Positions 15,294 through 23,152 of a stretch of DNA of 24,551 nucleotides are shown here, piece after piece (positions within the stretch are counted from its first letter, which is position 1; each line of letters begins with the position of its first letter). The notes below the pieces were generated by a model that did no database searches, was not told where the DNA came from, and saw only the letters and a list, made by a program, of their open reading frames with translations. Source of the stretch: CAYFKJ01 sp964401845 (GTDB lineage Bacteria; Pseudomonadota; Alphaproteobacteria; UBA2966); the NCBI GenBank assembly GCA_964401845.1, contig CAYOAD010000029.1, positions 1 through 24,551 on the forward strand, read 5' to 3'. The position numbers and the translations under genes were made by a program.

Positions 15294-16520
15294 ATGCCCG
15301 AAGCCCCTGCCCTGATGCCCGTTGCCGATGCGCGGGCGCGAATTCTCGACGCCATGCAGCCGGTTGCCGTCGAAACCGTGGCGCTGGCCGACAGCCTCCA
15401 CCGCGTGCTGGCCGAGGACGTCACCGCCCGCGTCACCCAGCCGCCCAGCGCCGTCTCGGCCATGGACGGCTACGCCGTGATCGCCGCCGACGTGGTGGAA
15501 GTCCCGGCAACGCTCAGCGTCGTCGGCGAAGCCCCGGCGGGCGGCGCCTATCCCGGCGTCGTCAAACCGGGCGAGGCCGTTCGCATCTTCACTGGCGGCC
15601 CCGTGCCCGACGGCGCGGACGCCATCGTCATCCAGGAGGACACGAGCCGCGACGGCGACCGGGTGACGGTGACGGAAAGTTCCGGCGAAGGGCGCTACAT
15701 CCGCCCCGCCGGCCTCGACTTCGCCGCCGGCGATACCGGCCTCACGGCGGGGCGGGTCATGAATGCGCGCGATATCGCGTACGCCGCGGCCATGAACGTG
15801 CCCTGGGTGCGGGTGCGGCGCAAACCCCGCGTCGCGGTCCTTGCCACCGGCGACGAACTTGTCATGCCCGGCGAGGCGTTGGGGCCCAACCAGATCATCA
15901 GCTCCAACAATATCGGCCTGTGCGCTATGATCGCGGCCTGCGGCGGCGAGGCCATTGATCTCGGCATCGCCAAGGACGACGAGGATTCGCTCAAAACCAT
16001 GGCCGAAGGCGCACGTGGCGCCGATCTTCTTGTTACCGTCGGCGGCGCCTCGGTGGGCGATCACGATCTCATCCAGAAAGTGCTGGGCGACACCGGGCTC
16101 AGCGTCGATTTCTGGCGCATCGCCATGCGGCCGGGCAAACCGCTGATCTTCGGCGATTTCAACGGCGTGCCCATGCTGGGCCTTCCGGGCAATCCGGTCT
16201 CGGCCCTGATATGCGCGCTGGTTTACCTGAAGCCCGCCCTTGCCGCCTTGCTGGGCGCCGAGGATCCGGTGCTGGAAACCACCCCGGCAATCCTGACGGG
16301 CGATCTCGGCGAAAACGACCAGCGCGAGGATTACCTGCGCGCCCGCCTCGCCCGCGACGATGCCGGCAATCTCACCGTCACGGCCTTCGCCAAGCAGGAC
16401 AGCAGCATGCTTTCCCGCCTCGCCGCCGCCGACTGCCTGATCATCCGCCCGCCCTTCGCGCCGGCCGTTGCCGACGGCACCACGATCGACGTCGTCGTGT
16501 TGAGCCATCTGGGTTACTGA
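15294..16520 (+). CDS. moeA: Molybdopterin molybdenumtransferase
   Basis: MoeA inserts molybdenum into adenylated molybdopterin to finish the cofactor. The start at ATG 15294 gives 408 residues, normal for MoeA, and lies 4 nt after the moaC stop. A longer in-frame extension upstream would overlap moaC and lacks family similarity. Motifs in order are PPSAVSAMDGYAV, FTGGPVPDGADAIVIQED, VAVLATGDELV, the substrate-binding loop VGGASVGDHD, MRPGKPLIFG and LGLPGNPVSALI, then a beta-barrel domain at the C-terminus. It is the last gene of the trpGDC-moaC-moeA run, and lexA starts 134 nt later from its own promoter. Confidence 0.97.
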   Translation: MPEAPALMPVADARARILDAMQPVAVETVALADSLHRVLAEDVTARVTQPPSAVSAMDGYAVIAADVVEVPATLSVVGEAPAGGAYPGVVKPGEAVRIFTGGPVPDGADAIVIQEDTSRDGDRVTVTESSGEGRYIRPAGLDFAAGDTGLTAGRVMNARDIAYAAAMNVPWVRVRRKPRVAVLATGDELVMPGEALGPNQIISSNNIGLCAMIAACGGEAIDLGIAKDDEDSLKTMAEGARGADLLVTVGGASVGDHDLIQKVLGDTGLSVDFWRIAMRPGKPLIFGDFNGVPMLGLPGNPVSALICALVYLKPALAALLGAEDPVLETTPAILTGDLGENDQREDYLRARLARDDAGNLTVTAFAKQDSSMLSRLAAADCLIIRPPFAPAVADGTTIDVVVLSHLGY

Positions 16521-16537
16521 ATAGGCCCGAAACCCTC

Positions 16538-16566
16538 TTGACGGGCAATGAGAACTAAACTAGAAC
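16538..16566 (+). promoter_or_regulatory. lexA promoter overlapped by SOS box
   Basis: TTGACG (16538-16543) and TAGAAC (16561-16566) are separated by 17 nt. The SOS box GAAC-TAAACTA-GAAC at 16552-16566 is, on the minus strand, a perfect GTTC-N7-GTTC, the LexA site of alphaproteobacteria. It covers the whole -10 element, so LexA would block its own promoter. Transcription would start near 16573, leaving a leader of about 80 nt. Confidence 0.88.
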
Positions 16567-16654
16567 ATACATATGTTTTGGTTTTGTTCCTCAGACACAA
16601 TATCTGGGGAAAACTCAGAAATTCGGTGTTTCGGATAGATACCTGCGAGGGGCC

Positions 16655-17356
16655 ATGCTGACGCGGAAGCAACACGAACTTCTCACATTCATCAACGGCT
16701 ATCTGACGGAAAAGGGGCTCTCCCCCTCGTTCGATGAAATGAAGGCCGCCTTGGGATTGAAGTCCAAGTCGGGCATTCACCGCCTGATCACCGGACTGGA
16801 GGAACGGGGCTTCATCCGCCGCCTGCCCCACCGGGCCCGCGCGCTGGAAGTTCTCAAACTTCCCGATTCCGCCGCCGCGGCGACCGCTTCCGCACCGGAA
16901 GAGAAGACATTCTCCCCCAACATTATCGAAGCCGATTTCGGCGCCCACAGCACTCATGTGGAAGCCAGCCCGGAGGTTGTTTCTTTGCCGCTCTACGGCC
17001 AGATCGCCGCGGGCACGCCCATTGAGGCCCTGCGCGATCAGTCCAACAATGTCGAGGTGCCGGGGGCGATGCTGGGCCGGGGCGAATACTACGCCCTGAC
17101 GGTGGCCGGCGATTCAATGATCGAGGTCGGTATATTTGACGGTGACACCGTCATTATCGAACGCGGCGACACCGCCGAAAGCGGCGCCATCGTCGTGGCA
17201 CTGGTGGACGATCAGGAAGTAACGCTCAAGCGCATACGCCGCAAAGGCAACTCCATCGCCCTGGAGGCCGCCAACGAGGCTTATGAAACCCGCATCTTCG
17301 GCCCTGACCGGGTCAAGGTGCAGGGCAAGCTCGCCGGGTTGATGCGGCAATACTGA
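16655..17356 (+). CDS. lexA: SOS response repressor LexA
   Basis: LexA represses DNA-damage genes and cuts itself when RecA is activated on single-stranded DNA. The 233-residue protein begins MLTRKQHELLTFINGYLTEKG. A winged-helix domain covers about residues 1-65, with the recognition helix around KSKSGIHRLITGL. A linker rich in Ala follows, then the peptidase domain. The cleavage site is Ala119-Gly120 in GQIAAGTP. The catalytic dyad is Ser154 in AGDSM and Lys192 in VTLKRI. AGGGG lies just upstream of the ATG at 16655. The promoter carries a perfect SOS box, so autoregulation is expected. Its stop lies 3 nt from the comEC stop on the other strand. Confidence 0.97.
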   Translation: MLTRKQHELLTFINGYLTEKGLSPSFDEMKAALGLKSKSGIHRLITGLEERGFIRRLPHRARALEVLKLPDSAAAATASAPEEKTFSPNIIEADFGAHSTHVEASPEVVSLPLYGQIAAGTPIEALRDQSNNVEVPGAMLGRGEYYALTVAGDSMIEVGIFDGDTVIIERGDTAESGAIVVALVDDQEVTLKRIRRKGNSIALEAANEAYETRIFGPDRVKVQGKLAGLMRQY

Positions 17357-17359
17357 TCG

Positions 17360-19534
17360 CTACCGTGATCCGTTTGTTCGCCTAGGCCTGGATTTCGATT
17401 TTGGCGGTGACCACAGGCGCTGACCGCGTTCGTCGGCGACCGAGCGAACCCGGGCCGTCCCGTCTTCTCCCAACCACACGGCATGGGCGCCCTCGCGCCA
17501 CAGGTCGAACCGATCGACCGTGAACGCGGGGCCCTTGCAGCGCCGGCGCAAGGGCACGGCGCTGATGACGACATCGGCGACGGCGCAGTCCTCCCCCACC
17601 GCATCGACCTGGCGGATAAGCGCGACCGTTTGGCCCTTGGCACGGTAGAGGCAGCCGAAATCATCGCAGACCAGACGCTTGCTCAAATTTGAATCCAACC
17701 ACGGCCACGAGAGCGGCGTTTTCTGTCCGCGCGATTCCAGCCATTCCCCCGTCAGATGGCTTTCTCGTTGTCGCGAAATCCGCAGTTGTCCGTCGATCTC
17801 GGCGACCGCAAAGGTTTCGCCACGCGGACCAACCAGCACATCGGGACGGTCCGCAGCGGTGTAGAAAAGCAAACCGGCCAACATTGGGGCAAATCCCCAT
17901 AACCGCCATTTGCCGGACCAGAGACACAACCACAATCCACCCAAGGCGATGGCCGCGATCGAAGCGTCGGGCGTGGCTGGCAGCAGTTGCACAGCACCTG
18001 GCCAGGCCGCGACGGTTTCGGCCACCCGCAATACCGCCTCGATGCCCCAGCCCATGGGCGCCAGGGCCAGGCCTTCGAGACCCAGCGGCATCAGCGCGAA
18101 AGCGGCAATGGCGCAGGGCATGATCCACATCGCCATGGCGGGAACGGCAATCAGGTTTGCCGCCAGTCCGTAGACAGCAAAGCGTCCGAAATGGTAGACG
18201 GCGAACGGTCCCGTTGCCGTACTGGCCACCACCGTTGTGAGGGCGACGCCCGCTACGTAAAGCCCCATACGGCGGGCCGTGCCGCCGTCGCTGCGCCAGC
18301 CGCCGAACGGACCGCGGGCGATCTCATAAACCGCGATCAGGGCGACGACGGCGGCAAACGACATCTGGAAACTGGGACCGAGCAGGCTTTCCGGGGCGAT
18401 CACCAGGACGGCGGCGGCGGCCCAGGCCACCAATCCCATGGACAAGGCCCGGCGGTCGAGCATCACTGCGACGAGCACCAAACCGGTCATGAGGAAGGCC
18501 CGCTGCGTCGGCACCGTGGAACCCGTCAGGACGAGGTAGGCCAACGCGCCGAGCAGGGCTGCCGCGGCCGCCCATTTCTTGACAGGATGGCGCAGTGCAA
18601 TGGGTTCGATTAGCGCCAATACCGCCCGGATGACGAAAAAGAGGATGGCGGCCAGCAAGCCGATATGCAGTCCGGAAATCGCCAAAAGGTGGGCCAATCC
18701 GGCATCCCGCATGGCTTGGAGCACGGTTTCGGGGATAGCCCCTCGTTCGCCCGTCATCAAGGCCGCCGCGACAGCGCCCCGCCGACCTTCCAACGCCGCC
18801 AGGATCCGGCTGGTGATGTCCTGGCGCAGGGCTTCCACGGCATATCCGAAACCACTCCGGGCGCCCGACATGACGATCTCCGGCCGGGAAACCGCGTAGC
18901 CGACACCACCGATGCGCTTGAACCAGGCATAACGGACGAAATCGAACCCGCCGGGCAGCGAAGCATCGGGCGGCGGCATGAGGACGGCGCGCAAGCGGAT
19001 ACGGTCGCCGGCGGTGATGCTTTCTCCACCGCCCGTCCGCACCGTTATGCGCACGCTTGCGGGCCACTTCGGTCGCGCCAAGCGGCTGATTTCGGGCTTG
19101 GAGACGACAATGCGAATGCCCTTTGTGCGCCGCTCCACCGAGGACGCGACGCCTTCCAACAAGACGGCCCCCAGGCGCTTCTCGATCACCGGAGCGGCAA
19201 TCGACTGAGCCCGCCATTGAGCTGCCGAGAAGCCCAGTGACAGCGCCACGAAAGCGGATGCGACGATGATCCGGACGGGGCTGCGCCAGCCGAGCCACAA
19301 GAGCATGATGCCCAGCCCCAAACCCACCGGTGCAGCCCAATTGGGCGGTTCCACCGGCAGGGCGAAATAGGCGGCAACGCCGATGCCGAGAAAGACCGGC
19401 AGCCACAGCACGCGCCTTTCCTGCTCGTCCGCCAGGCGGAGGTTCAACGCCCCGACAAAGGCCGCAAGCGATCGCCGACCGGATAGCCTGTCATCTCTGG
19501 CGCGTTCGGACACTAATCCAGGTTCCCCACTCAC
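17360..19534 (-). CDS. comEC: ComEC/Rec2-family DNA uptake channel protein
   Basis: ComEC forms the inner-membrane channel for single-stranded DNA during natural transformation. About 724 residues are encoded from GTG 19534. A GTG at 19513 is equally possible, and a longer frame to 19735 is unlikely because it would run across the gltX start. The N-terminal part has several membrane helices and a DUF4131-like soluble domain. The Competence domain carries the signature HLLAISGLHIGL, then SFQMSFAAVVAL and many further helices. The C-terminal region after the last helix (VGPRGETFAVAEIDGQLRI onward) looks like the degenerate metallo-beta-lactamase end seen in alphaproteobacterial ComEC: no HxHxDH metal motif is visible. 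It is tail to tail with lexA and divergent from gltX. Whether the cell is naturally competent cannot be told from this gene alone. Confidence 0.9.
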   Translation of the reverse strand: MSGEPGLVSERARDDRLSGRRSLAAFVGALNLRLADEQERRVLWLPVFLGIGVAAYFALPVEPPNWAAPVGLGLGIMLLWLGWRSPVRIIVASAFVALSLGFSAAQWRAQSIAAPVIEKRLGAVLLEGVASSVERRTKGIRIVVSKPEISRLARPKWPASVRITVRTGGGESITAGDRIRLRAVLMPPPDASLPGGFDFVRYAWFKRIGGVGYAVSRPEIVMSGARSGFGYAVEALRQDITSRILAALEGRRGAVAAALMTGERGAIPETVLQAMRDAGLAHLLAISGLHIGLLAAILFFVIRAVLALIEPIALRHPVKKWAAAAALLGALAYLVLTGSTVPTQRAFLMTGLVLVAVMLDRRALSMGLVAWAAAAVLVIAPESLLGPSFQMSFAAVVALIAVYEIARGPFGGWRSDGGTARRMGLYVAGVALTTVVASTATGPFAVYHFGRFAVYGLAANLIAVPAMAMWIMPCAIAAFALMPLGLEGLALAPMGWGIEAVLRVAETVAAWPGAVQLLPATPDASIAAIALGGLWLCLWSGKWRLWGFAPMLAGLLFYTAADRPDVLVGPRGETFAVAEIDGQLRISRQRESHLTGEWLESRGQKTPLSWPWLDSNLSKRLVCDDFGCLYRAKGQTVALIRQVDAVGEDCAVADVVISAVPLRRRCKGPAFTVDRFDLWREGAHAVWLGEDGTARVRSVADERGQRLWSPPKSKSRPRRTNGSR

Positions 19535-19658
19535 AAATTCCGCTTGGGGTAATGCACGGATTTGAGCGCGTTTTGCCGACGGGCCTAGGTATTCACGCCC
19601 TTGATGTGCTAAACAGTGCCAGCCCAAACCCGCCCCGAAATCATCAATGAAAGTAACC

Positions 19659-21092
19659 ATGAGCGTCGTCACCCGCTTCGCCCCGTCGCCGACGGGCTTT
19701 CTCCACATCGGAGGCGCCCGGACGGCGCTGTTCAACTGGCTTTATGCCCGTCACCACGGCGGCAAATTTCGCCTGCGCATCGAGGATACCGACCGCAAGC
19801 GCTCCACGCCGGAGGCCACGCAGGCCATCCTCGACGGGCTTGAGTGGCTGGGTCTCGACTGCGATGACGAAGTCGTCTACCAGTCCCAACGCGCGGACCG
19901 CCATGCCGAGGTAGCCAAGGAACTGCTGGCGGCGGGCAATGCTTATCACTGCTACTGCTCGCCCGAAGAACTCGCGGAAATGAGGGAAAAAGCCCGCTCC
20001 GAGGGCCGCTCGACGCTCTATGACGGACGTTGGCGCGACCGCGATCCGGCCGAGGCACCCGAGGGGGTGCCGCCCGTAGTTCGTTTGAAAGCACCCCGTG
20101 CCGGTGAGACCGTGATCAAGGATCTCGTGCAGGGCGACGTGCGTTTCAAGCACGATCAGCTGGACGACATGGTGCTGCTGCGGGCGGACGGCACGCCGAC
20201 CTACATGCTGTCGGTGGTGGTTGACGACCACGACATGGGCATCAGCCATATCATCAGGGGCGACGACCACCTCAACAATGCCGCCCGTCAGAGCCAGATA
20301 TACAACGCCTTGGGCTGGGATATCCCGGTTTTCGGCCATATTCCGCTGATTCACGGCGCAGACGGCGCAAAATTGTCCAAACGCCACGGCGCGCTTGGGG
20401 TCGAGGCCTACCGCGATATGGGTTATCTGCCCGCCGCCATGCGCAACCACCTGCTACGGTTGGGCTGGAGTCACGGCGATGACGAACACATCAGCACGGA
20501 ACAGGCCATTGACTGGTTCGATTCCGACGGTCTGGGCAAATCGCCCTCTCGTTTCGACTTCAAGAAACTCGACAGCTTCAACAGCCAGTACCTCAAGGAG
20601 ACGCCGGATACCGAGCTGTTCGGGCTGATCGCCGGGGCACTGGCGGAAGCAGCCGGGGGCACGCTTTCCGACCTCCAGTCATCGCGCGTCATGGCCGCAC
20701 TGCCGCACTTAAAGGAACGTGCGAAAACAATACTGGAACTTGTTGAAAATTCACTATTTTTGATTGAAGAACGCCCGCTTGAAATGGATGACAAGGCAGC
20801 CGGTCTACTGACCGAAGAAGCGCTCGGAGTGTTGAGCCGTTTCCTCCAGCAGGCACAAGCCTGGGAAGGTTGGTCGCACGATGTTATCGAGGCCGGAATG
20901 CGGGCTTTTGCCGAATCGGAGGAGATGAAGCTTGGCAAGGTCGCCCAGCCTTTGCGTGCGGCGCTGACAGGGCGCACCACTTCGCCCGGAATCTTCGATG
21001 TTCTGGAAATTCTGGGTCGGGATGAGACACTGGGTCGCATTGCTGACGCAACGAATTCGCTGTCTAATGGCGGCACACATGGGGACGAGTGA
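19659..21092 (+). CDS. gltX: Glutamyl-tRNA synthetase
   Basis: GltX charges tRNA-Glu with glutamate. In alphaproteobacteria, which usually rely on GatCAB, a copy may also mischarge tRNA-Gln. From ATG 19659 the product has 477 residues and starts MSVVTRFAPSPTGFLHIGGAR, with the class I HIGH-like element. Further motifs are FRLRIEDTDRKRS, LLRADGTPTYMLSVVVDDHDMGISHIIRGDDHL (positions about 180-212), and the KMSKS-like KLSKRHG. The C-terminal anticodon-binding domain includes AQPLRAALTGRTTSPGIFDVLEILG. An in-frame ATG at 19647 would add MKVT. Neither start has a clear ribosome site, and 19659 is chosen because family members start close to MTVVTRF. gltA follows after 104 nt. Confidence 0.95.
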   Translation: MSVVTRFAPSPTGFLHIGGARTALFNWLYARHHGGKFRLRIEDTDRKRSTPEATQAILDGLEWLGLDCDDEVVYQSQRADRHAEVAKELLAAGNAYHCYCSPEELAEMREKARSEGRSTLYDGRWRDRDPAEAPEGVPPVVRLKAPRAGETVIKDLVQGDVRFKHDQLDDMVLLRADGTPTYMLSVVVDDHDMGISHIIRGDDHLNNAARQSQIYNALGWDIPVFGHIPLIHGADGAKLSKRHGALGVEAYRDMGYLPAAMRNHLLRLGWSHGDDEHISTEQAIDWFDSDGLGKSPSRFDFKKLDSFNSQYLKETPDTELFGLIAGALAEAAGGTLSDLQSSRVMAALPHLKERAKTILELVENSLFLIEERPLEMDDKAAGLLTEEALGVLSRFLQQAQAWEGWSHDVIEAGMRAFAESEEMKLGKVAQPLRAALTGRTTSPGIFDVLEILGRDETLGRIADATNSLSNGGTHGDE

Positions 21093-21116
21093 TTTCCCCC
21101 AGACGGCAAACAGTCG

Positions 21117-21122
21117 TATAAT
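21117..21122 (+). promoter_or_regulatory. Possible -10 element of gltA promoter
   Basis: A perfect TATAAT stands at 21117-21122 in the gltX-gltA gap. It would start a transcript near 21129 with a leader of about 68 nt. No good -35 is seen at 16-18 nt upstream (TTCCCC at best). The leader holds a small inverted repeat, AACCGG and CCGGTT, around 21130-21151. Confidence 0.4.
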
Positions 21123-21196
21123 CGGTAAAACCGGCGCTTGCCCCCCGGTTCCCATTTAGCGCCTACAAATTTTTGGTAATCCAGGAAGGAATATCT

Positions 21197-22516
21197 ATGG
21201 CCTCGGAAAAGGTACAGGAAGAAACCGCTGCGTCCATGACGCTCACCGACAATGCAACGGGTCGAACCATCGATCTCCCCGTTCTCGGTGGTTCCGTCGG
21301 ACCGAATGTCGTGGACATTCGGAAACTATATGGCGAAACCGGTCACTTCACCTTCGACCCGGGGTTTGTCTCGACGGCAAGCTGTGAATCCGCCATCACC
21401 TACATCGACGGCGACGAAGGCGTGCTGCTGTATCGCGGCTATGCCATCGACGAACTGGCCGAAAACAGTGATTTTCTTGAGGTCTGTTACCTGTTGCTCG
21501 ACGGCGAGCTGCCGACCCAGGCGCAGAAGGAGAAGTTCGAGCACGACATCACCTATCACTCAATGATCCACGAGCAGTTGACGCAGTTCTTCCGCGGTTT
21601 CCGACGCGATGCGCATCCCATGGCCATCATGTGCGGCGTTGTCGGGGCGCTCAGCGCATTCTACCATGACAGCACGGATATCAGCGACGAACACCAGCGC
21701 ATGGTCGCCTCGCATCGCATGATCGCCAAGATGCCGACCATCGCGGCCATGGCCTACAAGTATTCCATCGGCCAGCCCTTCATCTACCCCCGCAACAACC
21801 TGAACTACGCCGAAAATTTCCTGCGCATGATGTTCAAGGTGCTGGCGGAGGACTATGAAGTAAGCCCCGTTCTGGCCCGCGCCATGGACAAGATCTTCAT
21901 CCTGCACGCCGATCACGAACAGAACGCCTCGACCTCGACCGTCCGCCTGGCAGGGTCATCGGGCGCCAATCCGTTCGCCTGTATCGCCGCCGGCATCGCC
22001 TGCCTGTGGGGACCGGCCCACGGCGGCGCCAACGAAGCGGTGCTGGAAATGCTCGAGGAAATCGGTTCCCTCGACCGTATTCCCGAATTCGTCCAGAAAG
22101 CCAAGGACAAGGACGATCCGTTCCGCCTGATGGGCTTCGGCCACCGCGTCTACAAAAACCACGACCCGCGCGCGACGGTGCTGCGCCAAAGCTGCCACGA
22201 GGTGCTCGACGAATTGGGCATCCGGGACGAGCCGCTGCTGGCGCTGGCCATGGAGCTGGAGCGCATCGCCCTGGAGGACGAGTACTTCATCGAGAAGAAG
22301 CTCTACCCCAACGTCGATTTCTATTCCGGCATTATCTTGCGCGCCATGGGCTTCCCGACGTCGATGTTCACGGTGCTGTTCGCCCTGGCCCGCACGGTCG
22401 GCTGGGTGGCGCAATGGAAGGAAATGATCGTCGATCCGACCCAGAAGATCGGCCGGCCGCGGCAACTTTATACCGGCGCGGACCAGCGCACTTTTGTGCC
22501 GGTCGGCGAGCGCTAG
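21197..22516 (+). CDS. gltA: Citrate synthase
   Basis: GltA condenses oxaloacetate and acetyl-CoA to citrate, the entry step of the TCA cycle. The start at ATG 21197 has a strong ribosome site AGGAAGGA at 21183-21190 and gives 439 residues, typical of the larger Gram-negative hexameric, NADH-sensitive type. An early part reads GHFTFDPGFVSTASCESAITYIDGDEGVLLYRGY. The three catalytic residues are the His in WGPAHGGANEAV, the His in GFGHRVYKNHDPRA and the Asp in NVDFYSGIILRAMGFP. The gene sits between gltX and a small membrane-protein frame, convergent with gloA-lpxB, a common alphaproteobacterial arrangement. Confidence 0.97.
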   Translation: MASEKVQEETAASMTLTDNATGRTIDLPVLGGSVGPNVVDIRKLYGETGHFTFDPGFVSTASCESAITYIDGDEGVLLYRGYAIDELAENSDFLEVCYLLLDGELPTQAQKEKFEHDITYHSMIHEQLTQFFRGFRRDAHPMAIMCGVVGALSAFYHDSTDISDEHQRMVASHRMIAKMPTIAAMAYKYSIGQPFIYPRNNLNYAENFLRMMFKVLAEDYEVSPVLARAMDKIFILHADHEQNASTSTVRLAGSSGANPFACIAAGIACLWGPAHGGANEAVLEMLEEIGSLDRIPEFVQKAKDKDDPFRLMGFGHRVYKNHDPRATVLRQSCHEVLDELGIRDEPLLALAMELERIALEDEYFIEKKLYPNVDFYSGIILRAMGFPTSMFTVLFALARTVGWVAQWKEMIVDPTQKIGRPRQLYTGADQRTFVPVGER

Positions 22517-22534
22517 GGGTCAGGCGGCAGCGCG

Positions 22535-22732
22535 GTGTTTCAGCGAACGGCCCTGGGGCGAAAGCTGCCGGTACCGGCCAATGACCAGCCGGGCCGGCGC
22601 GGCTCCCGCGCCCGCTTCGCCGACCTTCCCATCATTAACGACAACCGCCCACCGCTGTGGCGCCGCCGCAGCGTGCGGTGGGCGGCGCTGGCCGTCCTCG
22701 TCGGGGCGGCGGTCTACTGGACTTACGCCTAA
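22535..22732 (+). CDS. Putative small single-pass membrane protein
   Basis: I do not recognise this 65-residue frame. It starts with GTG at 22535, 18 nt after the gltA stop, and ends 3 nt before the gloA stop on the other strand. The first 45 residues are basic and Pro/Arg-rich (GRRGSRARFADLPIINDNRPPLWRRR). They are followed by one hydrophobic segment, AALAVLVGAAVYWTY, at the very C-terminus, as in a tail-anchored membrane protein with a positive cytosolic side. A ribosome site is not obvious (AGGCGG is 10-15 nt upstream). Other frames are also open over this GC-rich stretch, so it could be chance. The charge and hydrophobic pattern and the exact fit between neighbours favour a real gene slightly. 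Confidence 0.45.
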   Translation: MFQRTALGRKLPVPANDQPGRRGSRARFADLPIINDNRPPLWRRRSVRWAALAVLVGAAVYWTYA

Positions 22733-22735
22733 CCG

Positions 22736-23152
22736 CTAATCCCGTTCGACCAGTTCGACCTTGTAGCCGTCGGGATCTTCGATGAAGGCGATGGCGCGGG
22801 TGCCGTGCTTCATGGGGCCGGCGGGTCGGGGAATGGGCACGCCTTCGGCGGCCAACTGCTCGCAGGTGCCGTAGATATCGGGTACGGCGATGGCGAGATG
22901 GCCGAACCCGTCGCCGATATCGTAAGGCGCTTCCTGAACCCAGTTGTAAGTCAGTTCCACCACCGTGTTGCTCTCCTCATCGCCGTAGCCGACGAAGCAA
23001 AGGGTGAACTTGCCGCCCGGAAATTCCTTTTCCCGCAAAACCTTCATGCCGAGGTGGCGGGTATAGAAATCCTTGGATTTTTCCAAGTCTTTCACCCGGA
23101 TCATGGTGTGCAGGTAGCGAAAACCGGTGGTGTCGATGGCGCTGTCAGTCAT
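22736..23152 (-). CDS. gloA: Lactoylglutathione lyase (glyoxalase I)
   Basis: GloA isomerises the hemithioacetal of methylglyoxal and glutathione to lactoylglutathione, detoxifying a by-product of triose-phosphate metabolism. The 138-residue protein is a glyoxalase/VOC fold. Likely metal ligands are the His in YLHTMIRV, the Glu in TVVELTYNW, the His in GFGHLAIAV and the Glu in YKVELVER. FYTRHLGMKVLREKEFPGGKFTLCFVGYGD is typical of the bacterial Ni-type enzymes, as is the length. Its ATG overlaps the lpxB stop (ATGA), so it is probably co-translated after lpxB. It ends tail to tail with the small frame downstream of gltA. Confidence 0.95.
   Translation of the reverse strand: MTDSAIDTTGFRYLHTMIRVKDLEKSKDFYTRHLGMKVLREKEFPGGKFTLCFVGYGDEESNTVVELTYNWVQEAPYDIGDGFGHLAIAVPDIYGTCEQLAAEGVPIPRPAGPMKHGTRAIAFIEDPDGYKVELVERD

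Noticed and set aside
15270..16508. 412-codon minus-strand frame opposite moeA
   Set aside because: His/Gly/Arg-rich composition without any domain, and moeA is intact. Same shadow effect.
16584..16602. Second LexA half-site GTTC in the lexA leader
   Set aside because: The partner at N7 reads ACAA instead of GTTC, so it is not a box.
18324..19406. 360-codon minus-strand frame inside comEC in another frame
   Set aside because: Arg/Gly-rich, no domain, and comEC has its signature in the chosen frame.
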